From Stenotrophomonas maltophilia (GTDB taxonomy: Bacteria > Pseudomonadota > Gammaproteobacteria > Xanthomonadales > Xanthomonadaceae): DNA of 64,000 nt. Numbering within the stretch: the first letter of the stretch is position 1; every line of letters starts with the position of its first letter. The position numbers were made by a program, and so were the translations under genes. The notes under the pieces are model-generated. The model worked only from the letters and a program-made list of their open reading frames with translations, was not told the origin of the DNA and did not search any database. Location of the stretch: NCBI RefSeq assembly GCF_006974125.1, contig NZ_CP037858.1:1736001-1800000 (forward strand). The letters are read 5' to 3'. This document shows, piece after piece, positions 16,846 through 26,616 of the stretch.

Positions 16846-17774
16846 CGCCCACTTCCTGGCAGGTAGAACAGCTCCTGCTGCTTGGTGATGTTCTGCTGGA
16901 TGAGCCGCTGCTCGGTCGGCGTCATGCGGCCCTGAATCATCCGGAATTGCACCTTGCCGTCGACCAGCTCACGCACACCGACCCGCGAACCCGTGCTGTC
17001 CACCGTGATGTTGGGAACTCCCGGGCTCACGAGGGGACCGGAATCTCCTGGTGTCAGCCGATCCACCAGGCCACTCTGCTCCAGATGGCCGTGCATCACA
17101 GCCACGGTATCGGCGGTCGGCGTCAGTTCCGCATAGAACCCGGAAGCATCCGAGGACGTCGCCATTGATGGATCCACCCGGATCGACTCGGTACCGTTGC
17201 TGCTTGCCTCGATGGTGACAGCCTTCTCCCGGTTGCCACTACCGACTCTCACCGAATCGGTGTTGGCCAGAGCGGTCTTCTCCGTCTGCGCCGAAAGCTG
17301 GATGTCCAGGCCACTTGATCGGCTCTGGTCGAAACGCCTGGCATCGATGCACGTGGACCGGCCGGCCCCTTCCGGGCATCGTCCATCCGGATCCGTGAAC
17401 CGGTAGGGATTTCCGTTGGCGTAGTGGTAGCGGTTGAACTGCCCGACCGGCTGTCCATATGCCGTCACCGGGTCCACCGACAGGAATACTCCCAGCTGTG
17501 GGTCCATGTACCGCTGCTGCATGTAGCTCAACCCGGTGGCCGCGTCGCTTACATGCCCTGTATAGCCGGGACCATCGGCCACCCCTTCACCGATCGCGGC
17601 TCCGTAGGGTTCGTAGTCATAGCGTGTGATGACGGCGCCCGCCCCGTTGGTTTCAGCGACAACCGACCCGAGGGCGTCGGTATGGACGTAGGTGACGACC
17701 TGTGCGCCGGCAATGGCGCTGTACATCAGTGAAGTCGATGCGAACAACGCCAGCCGCAGCTTCGAAGCCACCAT
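16842..17774 (-). CDS. Short secreted RHS-core protein with JAMM-like C-terminal domain
   Basis: The 310-residue product has a Sec signal (about 1-24, ending AIAGA), then one RHS-associated core at about 29-131: YVHTDALGSVVAETN, YDYEPYGA, GLSYMQQRYMDPQLGVFLSV-type and NPYRFTDPDG. The long YD-repeat shell of true RHS proteins is absent. After the core, a variable domain contains H228-G-H230 and TPGD with D244, plus an upstream E216, which resembles the Glu, HxH and (S/T)xxD pattern of JAB/JAMM metalloproteases. ATG 17774 has GGAG six bases upstream; the earlier ATG 17795 does not. GC content is lower than its neighbours (35 of 60 at 17161-17220). Confidence 0.68.
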   Translation of the reverse strand: MVASKLRLALFASTSLMYSAIAGAQVVTYVHTDALGSVVAETNGAGAVITRYDYEPYGAAIGEGVADGPGYTGHVSDAATGLSYMQQRYMDPQLGVFLSVDPVTAYGQPVGQFNRYHYANGNPYRFTDPDGRCPEGAGRSTCIDARRFDQSRSSGLDIQLSAQTEKTALANTDSVRVGSGNREKAVTIEASSNGTESIRVDPSMATSSDASGFYAELTPTADTVAVMHGHLEQSGLVDRLTPGDSGPLVSPGVPNITVDSTGSRVGVRELVDGKVQFRMIQGRMTPTEQRLIQQNITKQQELFYLPGSGR

Positions 17775-17932
17775 TCCGTTCTCCAGCAGGTCCATCCTGA
17801 ACTGCCTCCCCCATGAGCGGGGGATGCCCCCTGGGTCCGCACGTGCCCACTTTCCCTGCCGCTCGCCTGCCCTGCCCGTTTCGTGCAGAGCATTGCAGCC
17901 TCATGCGCCCCTTGCCGAACGTGGTTCCTGGC

Positions 17933-18367
17933 TCAGTGCGCCATGCCGCGGGTGATCGCCGCCGCACGCTGCTTCAGCTGGGCCACGGCATCGGGAATCA
18001 TCTCCATGCCCACGTCCAGGCCCGGGTTCAGCACCAGGCCGACGCCGTCGCCGATACCGGCCAGCAGCGCGTGCACCGCGATCGGCATGGCATGGGCGAA
18101 CTGCGGCAGCTGCTCGTGCCACAGGCCGGCGCGCTCGGGCGCGGTGAACACCGCGAACATCGGCTCGCCGCTTTCGCTGGTCAGCACCAGCGGCGAGATG
18201 CTCTCGTCCCAGGCACCGTCTTCGCCGATGGCCTTGTCCAGCAGCACGAACGCCGTCGAGGTCAGCAGGCCGTCGAGGAACTGCGACGCGGTCAGCGTGC
18301 CGTCCTGTGCCTGCAGCAGGCGCACCTCGAGGTCGTTGAGGGGGTCGAACGGGGTGTCGTGGTCCAT
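17933..18367 (-). CDS. SseB-like protein
   Basis: The 144-residue product has no signal or membrane segment. The pattern TASQFLDGLLTSTAFVLLDK followed by PLVLTSESGEPMFAVFTAPERA is the SseB N-terminal-type domain (enhanced serine sensitivity family), cytoplasmic proteins of unclear function. The C-terminal part with NPGLDVGMEMIPDAVAQL also fits that family. It is the last gene of a same-strand group of three with the zinc-ribbon protein (49 bp away) and the S41 peptidase. Confidence 0.75.
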   Translation of the reverse strand: MDHDTPFDPLNDLEVRLLQAQDGTLTASQFLDGLLTSTAFVLLDKAIGEDGAWDESISPLVLTSESGEPMFAVFTAPERAGLWHEQLPQFAHAMPIAVHALLAGIGDGVGLVLNPGLDVGMEMIPDAVAQLKQRAAAITRGMAH

Positions 18368-18416
18368 GGTCGGTTCCGGTACGTGATTGCAGGGCAGACT
18401 TTAACAGGCCCAGTCC

Positions 18417-18752
18417 TCAACCGATGTATCCGTGCCGCCACATCCACCCGGCGGACGCCAGCCCCGCCACCCCCATCAGCATCAGCGGCAGGCCGAAGCG
18501 GTGCCGCCATGGAATCGGCACCCCACCCAGCTGCTGGTCCATGGACTCGGTGTCCAGCACCCAGCCGTGTTCGCATTGGGTGCAGGCCAGCTCGTAGCGG
18601 CGCTGGTGGGTGAAGCCGAACAGCAGGTCGATGCGCGCCATCTTGTAGCGCAGCTGGGGGGCGAAGTCGGTTTCCGTCTGGCAGTGCAGGCAGTGGTGGG
18701 CTTCGGCTGGGCCGACCACCACCACCCGCTCCTGCTGGCCGATCAGGATCAT
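18417..18752 (-). CDS. Zinc-ribbon membrane protein, uncharacterised
   Basis: The 111-residue product has two CXXC pairs, CLHC at about 21-24 and CTQC at about 57-60, forming a probable zinc ribbon, and one C-terminal hydrophobic helix (FGLPLMLMGVAGLASAGWMW). That layout suggests a cytoplasmic metal-binding knob tethered to the inner membrane. It starts three bases after the S41 peptidase stop, so the two are very probably co-translated. Function is unknown. Confidence 0.7.
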   Translation of the reverse strand: MILIGQQERVVVVGPAEAHHCLHCQTETDFAPQLRYKMARIDLLFGFTHQRRYELACTQCEHGWVLDTESMDQQLGGVPIPWRHRFGLPLMLMGVAGLASAGWMWRHGYIG

Positions 18753-18755
18753 GGA

Positions 18756-19793
18756 TCAGTTGCCCGTGCAGGCGGGTTGGGCCAGCAGCCAGGCTTGGGC
18801 GGCGGCCAAAGTGGCGGCATCGCCCTCGATGCGCTGGTCGGGCTCGATCTTCAACCCATCACCACGATCATTGCGGTCGCGCATCACGGTGGTGGTCAAC
18901 AACAGGCGGCTGCCATCGGCCAGTGTGCGCACGTTGTTGCCAGTCGAGACCCCTGCCGTCGGCTGGCCGAAGCTGCGCGTCTGCGCGCGGCCACGCCACG
19001 CCAGTGCCGAGGCCTCGCCCGAACTGCCGGTACGCGGTCCGAACAGCACCGCCACCGGCGCGCCAGGCTGCCGCAGCACATAGCCGGTCTGGCCGAAGTC
19101 CAGCACCGGCTTGCCTGCACGCTGCACGGCGGTCGCGGTCAACGTCCAGCGCTCCGGCCCCTGTGCGGTTTCGAACGACCCCACATCTTCGTTGTTCACC
19201 ACCGAGGTGCGCAGCAGCGGTGCCATGCCCAGCAGCATCGGCCACATGTTGCCACCGCTGTTGTCACGCAGGTCGACGATCCAGCCACAGCGCATGCCGT
19301 CGTCCTTGCCGCGGATGACCTGCTGCCACCGCGCGGCGCGCTGGATGTTCTGACGGAACGCTTCCTGTGGCGTCGCGCCGGGCGTGGAGGCATATCCCTC
19401 GATGACCAGCCAGCCGATGCGCGCATCCACCGCATCGGCGGCCTTGGCCTTTTCCACGGCAGCGGCGCCGACCTGCTGCGCGCGCGCAAGGGATTCGCTC
19501 TGGCGCTGGGTCGTCGTCCATACGCCATGATTGCCCGTGCTGACCGCAATGGCTTCGCGCAGCAACGCCAGCCGCTTCACGGGGTCACCCTGCACCGATT
19601 GCAGTCGTGTGCGGGTGCCAGGCCAGTCCACTTTGTCCCGATACAAGGCTTCATGCTCGAGCAGATCCAGGATCTGTACCTGCGCTTCCGGCGAAGGTAT
19701 TTCGGTGGTGGACGCGGTGGCGGCTGTTGCATTGGCTGCCAGAAGGGACAGCGTCAGCGCACCAATCCCACACACTCCCTTGCACATCCGCAT
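18756..19793 (-). CDS. S41-family peptidase, secreted
   Basis: The 345-residue protein has a signal peptide (MCKGVCGIGALTLSLLAANA, cleavage near ATA). Family S41 landmarks are GWIVDLRDNSGGNMWP and the nucleophile region GPRTGSSGEASALAW followed by FGQPTAGVSTGN. There is no PDZ domain visible, unlike Prc/CtpA, so it is nearer the retinol-binding/tricorn-core type. ATG 19793 has AGGAAA upstream; ATG 19787 is possible. It leads a three-gene same-strand group with the zinc-ribbon and SseB-like genes. A SMAG dimer lies upstream. Confidence 0.82.
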   Translation of the reverse strand: MRMCKGVCGIGALTLSLLAANATAATASTTEIPSPEAQVQILDLLEHEALYRDKVDWPGTRTRLQSVQGDPVKRLALLREAIAVSTGNHGVWTTTQRQSESLARAQQVGAAAVEKAKAADAVDARIGWLVIEGYASTPGATPQEAFRQNIQRAARWQQVIRGKDDGMRCGWIVDLRDNSGGNMWPMLLGMAPLLRTSVVNNEDVGSFETAQGPERWTLTATAVQRAGKPVLDFGQTGYVLRQPGAPVAVLFGPRTGSSGEASALAWRGRAQTRSFGQPTAGVSTGNNVRTLADGSRLLLTTTVMRDRNDRGDGLKIEPDQRIEGDAATLAAAQAWLLAQPACTGN

Positions 19794-19871
19794 GCGACGT
19801 TTCCTTGTCGTTGGGTCAGGTCCACAGCATAACCGTGGCGAATCATGCCCGCCATTGCGCGGATAGCCGTT

Positions 19872-19938
19872 GTAGAGCCGAGCCCATGCTCGGCTGCATG
19901 GGACACGATCAAAGCAGCCGAGCATGGCTCGGCTCTAC
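19872..19938. repeat. SMAG repeat dimer
   Basis: GTAGAGCCGAGC...GCTCGGCT (from 19872) faces AGCCGAGCATGGCTCGGCTC followed by TAC, ending at 19938. Just beyond, 19962-19980 holds a decayed GTGCCGACC-AA-GATCGACAC hairpin of a second family. Confidence 0.85.
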
Positions 19939-20016
19939 AGGGTCATGACCACGGGAAGATTCGTGCCGACCAAGATCGACACCCACCAGAGCGGGTCATG
20001 ACCCCCGTACCGCGCG

Positions 20017-23000
20017 CTACCAGTCCGCGCGCAGGCCGATGTTGCCTTCGATGATGCGTCGCTTCTCGTTGCGGTCGCTACCCAGTTCACGGGTGTAGTC
20101 AGCCACCGCGTACGCACTGATGGTGCGGTTGAAACGGCCGACCACACCCACACCGGCTTCCAGCGCGCGCGAACGCTGCGAATTGATGATCACGTCGTCG
20201 TCGAAACGGATGCGGTCTTCGCCGGAACGACCATGCCAGTAGTTGAGCTTGAAATACGGCTGCCAGCCGTTGTCGGCCAGCTGGTAATCACCGGCCAGAC
20301 GCAGGCCGATGCGGCCGGTCCAGGCGTTGTCATTGTCGAAGCGCACGCTCGAGACCTCATCGCGGCGGTCATCCAGCGAGGTGCGTTGCCAGATCACCTG
20401 CAGCTGCGGTTCCAGCCACCATGCGGACTGACCGAAGTGCAGCAGCGGCTTGCCGGCCTCCACCGACACACTGGTGCCGTCGCCGCTCACGCCGAAGCCG
20501 AGACCACGGGACGAGCTTACCCGGCCATCGTAGCGACTCTGCATCGCCACGGCGTCGATGTAGCCACCGCGGCTGTCGGTGAACGTCCAATACAGGCCCA
20601 CGTGCTTGTCATCCAGCCGGTTCTGGCCCACCTGCACGTTCTCCCAGCCCAGCGCCAGGCCCGTGGTCCTGCCCTGCGCGCGGGTGCGGCCGACGAATAC
20701 GCCGATCTGGTTGCGGTGGCTGTCGCTGGCCGCTGCCCACACATCCAGGCCAGCCTGCAGGCCCATCACATCGCCATCGAAGCCGGGCTGCGCATCCCCC
20801 TTCCAATGGATCTCGCTGCTCTGCCCCACCAGACGGCCCCAGGCGGTGCGGAACGCACCCTGGTTGTACAGCAGGCGCTGCTCGCCCTGCCGCTCGTGGA
20901 AGGTACCGAGGCTGGCCAGCGAGGTCTCGCGCAGCAACGGTGGCACCACAGCGTAGGCCGCGGTTTCCACGCGGTACAGCGGCACCACCGCGCCTTCGGC
21001 CGGACGCGCACCGGGTGTCGGCGGCGTGCCAGTGCCGGGCAGTGCGCCGCCGGCCACCGGCACGTCCGGCACGGCAGGGTCACTGGGCGGTGCCACCGGG
21101 GCGGGCTCCGGTGGAGGCGGCGGTGGCGCGGTCTCGCCGGCAGTCAGGTCTGGATCGGTGGCGCCTTCAGGCGGCGGCGGCGGTGCCGGGGTGATCGGCG
21201 GCGGCGGTGCGACGGGGGGCGTCGGCGGCGGCGGCGGCGGCACGCCATTGATACCGCTTCCGTTTGGCGCCGGCGTCGGTCCGGCCACAAGAGTCGAACG
21301 CAGGTACCAGTTCTCGCCGGTGCCGGCACTGACACCGCCCTTGAACAGGAAGTACTCGTAGGCGCCGGCTGCTACCGGCGCGAACAACGAGAACGCACCG
21401 GGTGCCGTACTCGCGCCGTTCAAGGCCTGCACCACCAGGATGCCGTCGGCCAGCGTGGCAGCACCGCTGCCGCCAGCATTGAGCACGCCGATGCCGGTGG
21501 TGCCGGTGGCGGTACCGCCATCGATCACCAGGCGGTCGCTGGTGGAATTATCCGCACCCAGAACGGTGCGCAGGTACAGGCCACCCCCGTCACCGCGGTA
21601 GTTGCCACGCACGGTGAACACGTCGCCGGCGCCGGTGCCGGTCAGATCGATGCGCCCGCCGTTGACCACCTCCACCAGTGCGACGCTGTTGAAAGGACGA
21701 ATCGCATGCCCACCGCTGCCTGCGTAGAGGGTACTGGTGTCATCCACGGTAAGCATGCCGGTGCCGGATGCGCTGTCACCCAGCACCAGATCGCCATCGA
21801 AGGTCAGCTCGGTGCTGTTGGCCAGGTTGATCGTTTCCCAGTTCTGGAAGCGGCTGACGCCAGCGGTTTTGACGTTGTTGAGATTGAGCTGGTCCACGCC
21901 GCTGCCACCGTCGAACAGCGGCACGGCACCGAGGTTGCCCTGGTTGAGGCTGCTGAGGTTGGCCACGTCGTTGTCCGGCCCCATGTCGATCGCGCCGTAG
22001 ACGATGCCGCCGCCACTCCAGTTGAATGTATCGTTGCCGGTACTGAGCAGTACCTGCCCGCGCACGGTGCCATCGGTGATGGTCACGCTGTCGCTGCCCC
22101 CCACTGACGCTGATGTTGCCGCCGATGTAGGCCGTGCCCGAGATGATGATGGTATCGGTGTCGAAGCCGGTCACCACGTTGCCGTCAACCGTACCACCGG
22201 ACTGGTCCCACAGATTCTTGTCCAGCTTCATGTTGACGCGGCCGATGCGGCCAGCGGTCATCCAGGCCTGGTCGCCATCCTCGAACGCGCCGATGATGCG
22301 GCCGCCACTCATGCGGAACGTATCGATGTTGTCGCCCTGCTGCAGCGCGCCGATCGTGCCGCCACTCATGACGAAATCATCGCGACCGCTGCCCTGCACC
22401 ACCACACCGGTGACGGTGCCGCCGGTGACGGTCATCTGGTCATCGCCGCCGCCCTGGTCGACACTGTCGATCGTGCCATCACTGAGCAGCAGTACATCGT
22501 TTCCATCGCCCTGCAATACGCCGCCGGAGATGCTGCCGGCCTGCATCTCCAGGCGATCATTGCCGGCACCGGACTGCACGCCGGTGCGCCCGCTGATCGT
22601 GCCGCGGTTGACCAGCACGCTGTCGCCCGCACCCACGAACTGCAGGGCGATGTTGTTGCCGGTACTGATGCTGCCGGTGTTCTCGACACGGCTGCCGCCA
22701 CCGAGCTGCACGGCCACGCCGCCGACCGAACTGATCGCTCCCAGGTTGGACAGCAGGTGCCCACCAGCACCGACCAGGGCGATGGCACCGGCGCCGCCGC
22801 TCTGCTGCAGCTGCGCGCCGCTGGCGACGTTGACGGTGATGCCGGCCGCACTCGTGGCGGTGATCGGCACCGTCTGAGGATTCGGCGCGTTGGCATCACA
22901 GGTGACCGTCTGGCCCGCAACGGGAGCGACGGTGTCACAGCCAGCCCAGGCCGCGCCGGCGGTCAGCAGCATGATGGACGGGACGGTCAGGGCCTGCAGC

Positions 23001-23053
23001 ACGGAAACGGCAAGGCGGCGCGGACGGAACGCACGCGGAACGGCACGGGACAT
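20017..23053 (-). pseudogene. Autotransporter (type Va secretion), interrupted by one frameshift
   Basis: Two overlapping frames on one strand make a single autotransporter. The first (23053 to about 22100) has a signal peptide ending AAWAG and a passenger rich in GGxIxGxxQGxGND-like repeats forming a beta-helix. The second (about 22100 to 20017) continues the passenger, then a Pro-rich linker (about 21240-21070) and a C-terminal beta-barrel ending IEGNIGLRADW. The join is six G in coding sense (C at 22097-22102): dropping one G restores SVSGGSDSVTITDG. The repaired product would be about 1011 residues. It may be a true mutation, phase-variable slippage or a sequencing error. Confidence 0.85.
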
Positions 23054-23365
23054 CGGGCACTCCTGGACGGGAAATCAGGAACTGCGTATGTGCGGCACTG
23101 CGCTTGCAGTCTGCCGTGTGGTGAACCGTTTCGATAGGTGAACTTGCGTGCGGGAAATCACAGTTCAGATGTGAAATCGCCCAGCCCTCACGCCGATGTG
23201 ATGTGGCTGAAATCGTTCATTTTTTCCGGTATTCGAGAATCACGCGCAAAGCATCCACGCATGGCGTGGATCTACTGATCCATCGCACCCCGCCCGATTG
23301 ATCCACGTCACGAGGCAATGAAGCGCATCACCAGTAGTTCCACGCCATGCGTGGATGAGGCGCCG
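23054..23365. other. Intergenic region upstream of autotransporter
   Basis: These 312 bases hold no gene. The part near the autotransporter start (23120-23235) is clearly more AT-rich than its surroundings and contains TTTTTTCC and TTCACATC stretches, fitting a promoter on the minus strand, though no good -35/-10 pair stands out. The far end contains the SMAG pair at 23253-23356. Confidence 0.5.
23253..23356. repeat. SMAG repeat pair (ATCCACGC subfamily), outward GTAG
   Basis: ATCCACGCATGGCGTGGATC then TAC (23253-23275) and GTAGTTCCACGCCATGCGTG then GAT (23334-23356) are inverted copies separated by 58 bases. Here the GTAG ends face inwards between the stems, the opposite of most dimers in this window. 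Confidence 0.8.
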
Positions 23366-24433
23366 TCAGATCTTCAGATAGATCTTCCGCCAATCCAGCC
23401 ACCACGCCACGCCCCACCACAGCGCGACGAACGCCAGCGCCTGCAGCATCGACGCCAGCTCCAGCGCCTGCGGCATCGCGGTGGCCAGCTGCTGCCAGAC
23501 CCACCCCCAAACACCGGTCGCCATCAGTACCACCGACATCACCGATGCCCCCAGGTACGCGGTGATCGCATTGACCCCGAAGCGCCTGCCGAGTGCCGGC
23601 CACCCCTTCTGGTCGATCAGCACGTGGCCCAGCCACAGCGCCAGCGCCGCAAGGCCGCCGGTCCACAGCACGTAACTGGGCGTCCACAGCTGCTTGTTCA
23701 ACGGCAGCACCACGGTCAACAGCAGGCCCAGCACAGCGGTCGCCACACCCAGCCCGGCCAGCGCCCCGGCACGTCCGCTGCGCAGCAGGCCACCGGCCAG
23801 CAGGCCAAGCACGGTGCTGGCCAGCGCACCCAGCGTGCTCAGCAGCCCTTCGGGATCATGGCCGAGCCCGGTATCGGCATGCCATTGATAGATCCACGGT
23901 GCGAACAGCGCGGTATCCAGACGGCTGGCCGGGTTGGTCCACGGCGCCAGCTCACCGATGCCCAGCAGCAGCACCGTGTACCCCACCAGCAACGTGACCA
24001 GCACGCCCGCCTGCACGCGCGGCCGCGCACACACCGCCAGAACACCCACCAGCGCCGCGCATACCGCAATCCGCTGCAGCACGCCCCAGATGCGGAAGTG
24101 ATGCGTATCCAGTGCCCACCAGATCAGCAGGTGCAGCAGCGCACCGGCCACCAGGATGCGCAGCGCGCGCTCCAGAACGCCGCGCGCCAGTGCAGGTCGC
24201 GCCGCCGCGTCCAGCGCGCGCGGCGCCACGCTGAAGGCCATCGACACGCCGACCAGGAACAGGAAGAACGGGAACACCAGATCGGTGGGCGTGCAGCCAT
24301 GCCAGTCCGAATGACGCAGCGGCGCGAACACCGCGCTCCAGTCGCCCGGATTGTTGACCAGCAGCATCGCCGCCACGGTGATGCCGCGCAGGGCATCGAT
24401 CGAGCCCAGCCGGCGTGGCGGCGAACTGTTCAT
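23366..24433 (-). CDS. nagX: NagX: transmembrane acetyltransferase-like protein of GlcNAc cluster
   Basis: The 355-residue product has about ten transmembrane helices and the N-terminal signature LGSIDALRGITVAAMLLVNN followed by WHGCTPTDLVFPFFLF. These define the family related to heparan-alpha-glucosaminide N-acetyltransferase (HGSNAT) that is found as nagX in bacterial GlcNAc operons. Its role is unsettled; acetylation of glucosamine or help in amino-sugar transport have been proposed. It is last in the nag operon, its ATG overlapping the nagA stop by one base. Confidence 0.85.
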   Translation of the reverse strand: MNSSPPRRLGSIDALRGITVAAMLLVNNPGDWSAVFAPLRHSDWHGCTPTDLVFPFFLFLVGVSMAFSVAPRALDAAARPALARGVLERALRILVAGALLHLLIWWALDTHHFRIWGVLQRIAVCAALVGVLAVCARPRVQAGVLVTLLVGYTVLLLGIGELAPWTNPASRLDTALFAPWIYQWHADTGLGHDPEGLLSTLGALASTVLGLLAGGLLRSGRAGALAGLGVATAVLGLLLTVVLPLNKQLWTPSYVLWTGGLAALALWLGHVLIDQKGWPALGRRFGVNAITAYLGASVMSVVLMATGVWGWVWQQLATAMPQALELASMLQALAFVALWWGVAWWLDWRKIYLKI

Positions 24434-25581
24434 CAGGCGGCCTCGTACTGCCCGGCAATCCAGGTGCCGCGCACCTGCAGGGCGTCATCCAGCAGCACCA
24501 GGTCTGCCTGGTAGCCCTCGGCGATGTGGCCCAGGCGATCATCGACGTTGAGGAACTGCGCCGGGTACGTCGATGCCATGCGCGCGGCTTCGGCCAGTGG
24601 CTGGCCAAGCAGCTGCACGGTGTTGCGCACCGCAGTGGCCATGTCCAGCGCCGAACCCGCCAGCGAACCGGCGGCATTGCGCACCACGCCGTCGATGGCG
24701 GTGATGGTTTCGCCATACAGCACGTAACTGGGATCGTCGGCGCCGACCGGCGGCATTGCGTCGGTCACCAGCAGCAGGCGGCCGCGCGGCTTGGCCGCCA
24801 ACGCCACGCGCAGGCTGGCCGGATGCACGTGCACGCCATCGACGATGATGCCGATCCAGCTGTCGCGGTCTTCCAGCGCGGCACCCACCGCGCCGGGCTC
24901 ACGCCCCTGCAGCGGCGACATCGCGTTGTACAGGTGGGTGAAGCCACGCACACCGGCATCCAGTCCGGCACGGATCTCTTCGTAGGTACCTGCGGTGTGC
25001 CCGGCAGCAACAATCACGCCACGCTCGACCAGCGCACGGATGGTCTCCAGCGGCACGCGTTCGGGCGCCAGCGTCAGCACGGTCACACCGTTGTCCAGCG
25101 ATGCCGCCAGCGCGATTTCTTCTTCATCCGGCACGCGGAACTTGCTGGCATCGTGCGTGCCCTTGCGCGCCGGCGCGATGTACGGGCCTTCCAGGTGGAT
25201 GCCGATCACGCCCGGTACACCCTGCGTGATCGCCTCGCGCATCGCCGCGATTGCGTCGCGCATCACTGCCAGGTCATCACTGATCAGGGTCGGCAGCATC
25301 GCCGTGGTGCCGAAACGGCGGTGGGCCTGCGCGATGGTGCGCAGTGCCGCTACGTCCGGCGTGTTGTTGAACAGTGCGCCACCACCACCATTGACCTGCA
25401 CGTCGATGAAGCCGGGCAGCAGCCAACCGCCTTCCAGGTCCACCTGCTGATCAGCCTGGCCAAGCCGCGGTGCAGCGTCGGGCAACAGGGCGGTGATCTG
25501 CCCGTTCTCGATCACCAGCGCCAGATCATCGCGGAAGTCGTCGCCCGCCAGGATGCGGGCATTGCGCAGCACGGTCGCCAT
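24433..25581 (-). CDS. nagA: N-acetylglucosamine-6-phosphate deacetylase
   Basis: The 382-residue protein begins NARILAGDDFRDDLALVIEN and has LPGFIDVQVNGGGG, the metal-binding HLEGPYI, the HLYNAMSPL motif and TDAMPPVGA with the catalytic Asp, as in all NagA enzymes of the amidohydrolase superfamily. It removes acetate from GlcNAc-6-P in the cytoplasm, feeding NagB-II. ATG 25581 overlaps the stop of nagB-II (TAATG), which fixes the start and indicates coupling; the longer open frame lies inside nagB-II. Confidence 0.95.
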   Translation of the reverse strand: MATVLRNARILAGDDFRDDLALVIENGQITALLPDAAPRLGQADQQVDLEGGWLLPGFIDVQVNGGGGALFNNTPDVAALRTIAQAHRRFGTTAMLPTLISDDLAVMRDAIAAMREAITQGVPGVIGIHLEGPYIAPARKGTHDASKFRVPDEEEIALAASLDNGVTVLTLAPERVPLETIRALVERGVIVAAGHTAGTYEEIRAGLDAGVRGFTHLYNAMSPLQGREPGAVGAALEDRDSWIGIIVDGVHVHPASLRVALAAKPRGRLLLVTDAMPPVGADDPSYVLYGETITAIDGVVRNAAGSLAGSALDMATAVRNTVQLLGQPLAEAARMASTYPAQFLNVDDRLGHIAEGYQADLVLLDDALQVRGTWIAGQYEAA

Positions 25582-26609
25582 TACACGGTCTCCGTCACCT
25601 TGTTCAGGTGCGGCGGCAGGTCCGGGTTGAAGCCACGACGCAGCGCCAGCGCGTTGATCGCACGGTAGAAACTCTGCACGGTCAGCAGCGGTGCGCACAG
25701 CGGGTGCGGCGCAGCAGCCACCGGCAGGTTGCCACCTGCACCGGCCAGCCAAACCTGCGCGCCACGCGAGGTGAATTCCTCCACCACCGCACGGGTGCCG
25801 GCGCCGGTCTCATCGGGCTGGGCAAAGGCCAGCACCGGGAAACCACGGTCAACCAGCGCCATCGGGCCGTGCTTCACTTCGGCCGAGCTGTAGGCCTCTG
25901 CATGCAGGCTGCAGGTTTCCTTGAACTTCAGCGCCGCTTCCTGCGCCGCACCCAGGCCCAGGCCACGGCCGAGCACGAACAGGTTGGTGGCCTCGACCAG
26001 GCCCTCGGTCACCGCGCTCCAGTCGCACTGCCACGCCTCACGCATGGCATCGGGCAGCAGGTCCAGGGCGCTGCGCAGGCTGCTGTCCTGCTTCCAGTAC
26101 GCAGCCAGCTGCAGCAGCGCAGCCAGCGAGGCCAGGTAGCTCTTGGTCGCTGCCACGCTCTTCTCGGCACCGGCATGCAGCGGGATGACCGTGTCGGCCA
26201 GCTGCGCCAGCGGTGAGTCCTCGACGTTGACCAGTGCGATCACGCGCGCACCGGCGGCCTTGGCCGCCTCGGCATTGCGCAGCAGGTCCGGGCTCTTGCC
26301 CGACTGCGAGATGACGATGAACAGTGCGCCGCGCAGCTGCAGTGGCGCGGCATAGACTGACCCCACCGACGGCGAGGCCGACGCGACCACCAGGCCCAGC
26401 TGGGTTTCCAGCAGGTACTTGCCGTAGGTAGCGGCGTGGTCCGAGCTGCCGCGTGCGCAGGTGACCACGAACGGCGGCGGCGCAGCACGCAGGCTGGCGG
26501 CCAGGGTTTCCATGGTGGCGTGGTTGCGCGAGAACTGGCGGGCAACCACGTCGGCCGCTTCAGCGGCCTCGGCGAACATCAGGGTGGCAGTGGGGTCTGA
26601 CAGCGACAT
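25581..26609 (-). CDS. nagB-II: Glucosamine-6-phosphate deaminase, SIS-domain type (NagB-II)
   Basis: The 342-residue protein has two SIS domains: VVTCARGSSDHAATYGKYLL with VISQSGKSPDLL in the first and LGRGLGLGAAQEAALKFKE with EVKHGPMALV in the second. This resembles the isomerase half of GlmS without the glutaminase domain. In Shewanella and xanthomonads this protein replaces the classical NagB hexamer, converting GlcN-6-P to fructose-6-P and ammonia. No ordinary NagB is in the cluster. ATG 26609 starts MSLSDPTATLMF; longer starts would run into nagR. Confidence 0.9.
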   Translation of the reverse strand: MSLSDPTATLMFAEAAEAADVVARQFSRNHATMETLAASLRAAPPPFVVTCARGSSDHAATYGKYLLETQLGLVVASASPSVGSVYAAPLQLRGALFIVISQSGKSPDLLRNAEAAKAAGARVIALVNVEDSPLAQLADTVIPLHAGAEKSVAATKSYLASLAALLQLAAYWKQDSSLRSALDLLPDAMREAWQCDWSAVTEGLVEATNLFVLGRGLGLGAAQEAALKFKETCSLHAEAYSSAEVKHGPMALVDRGFPVLAFAQPDETGAGTRAVVEEFTSRGAQVWLAGAGGNLPVAAAPHPLCAPLLTVQSFYRAINALALRRGFNPDLPPHLNKVTETV

Positions 26610-26616
26610 GGCAGGC

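Noticed and set aside
23253-23356. CRISPR-like repeats
   Set aside because: Only two inverted copies with no regular spacing; they are SMAG units.
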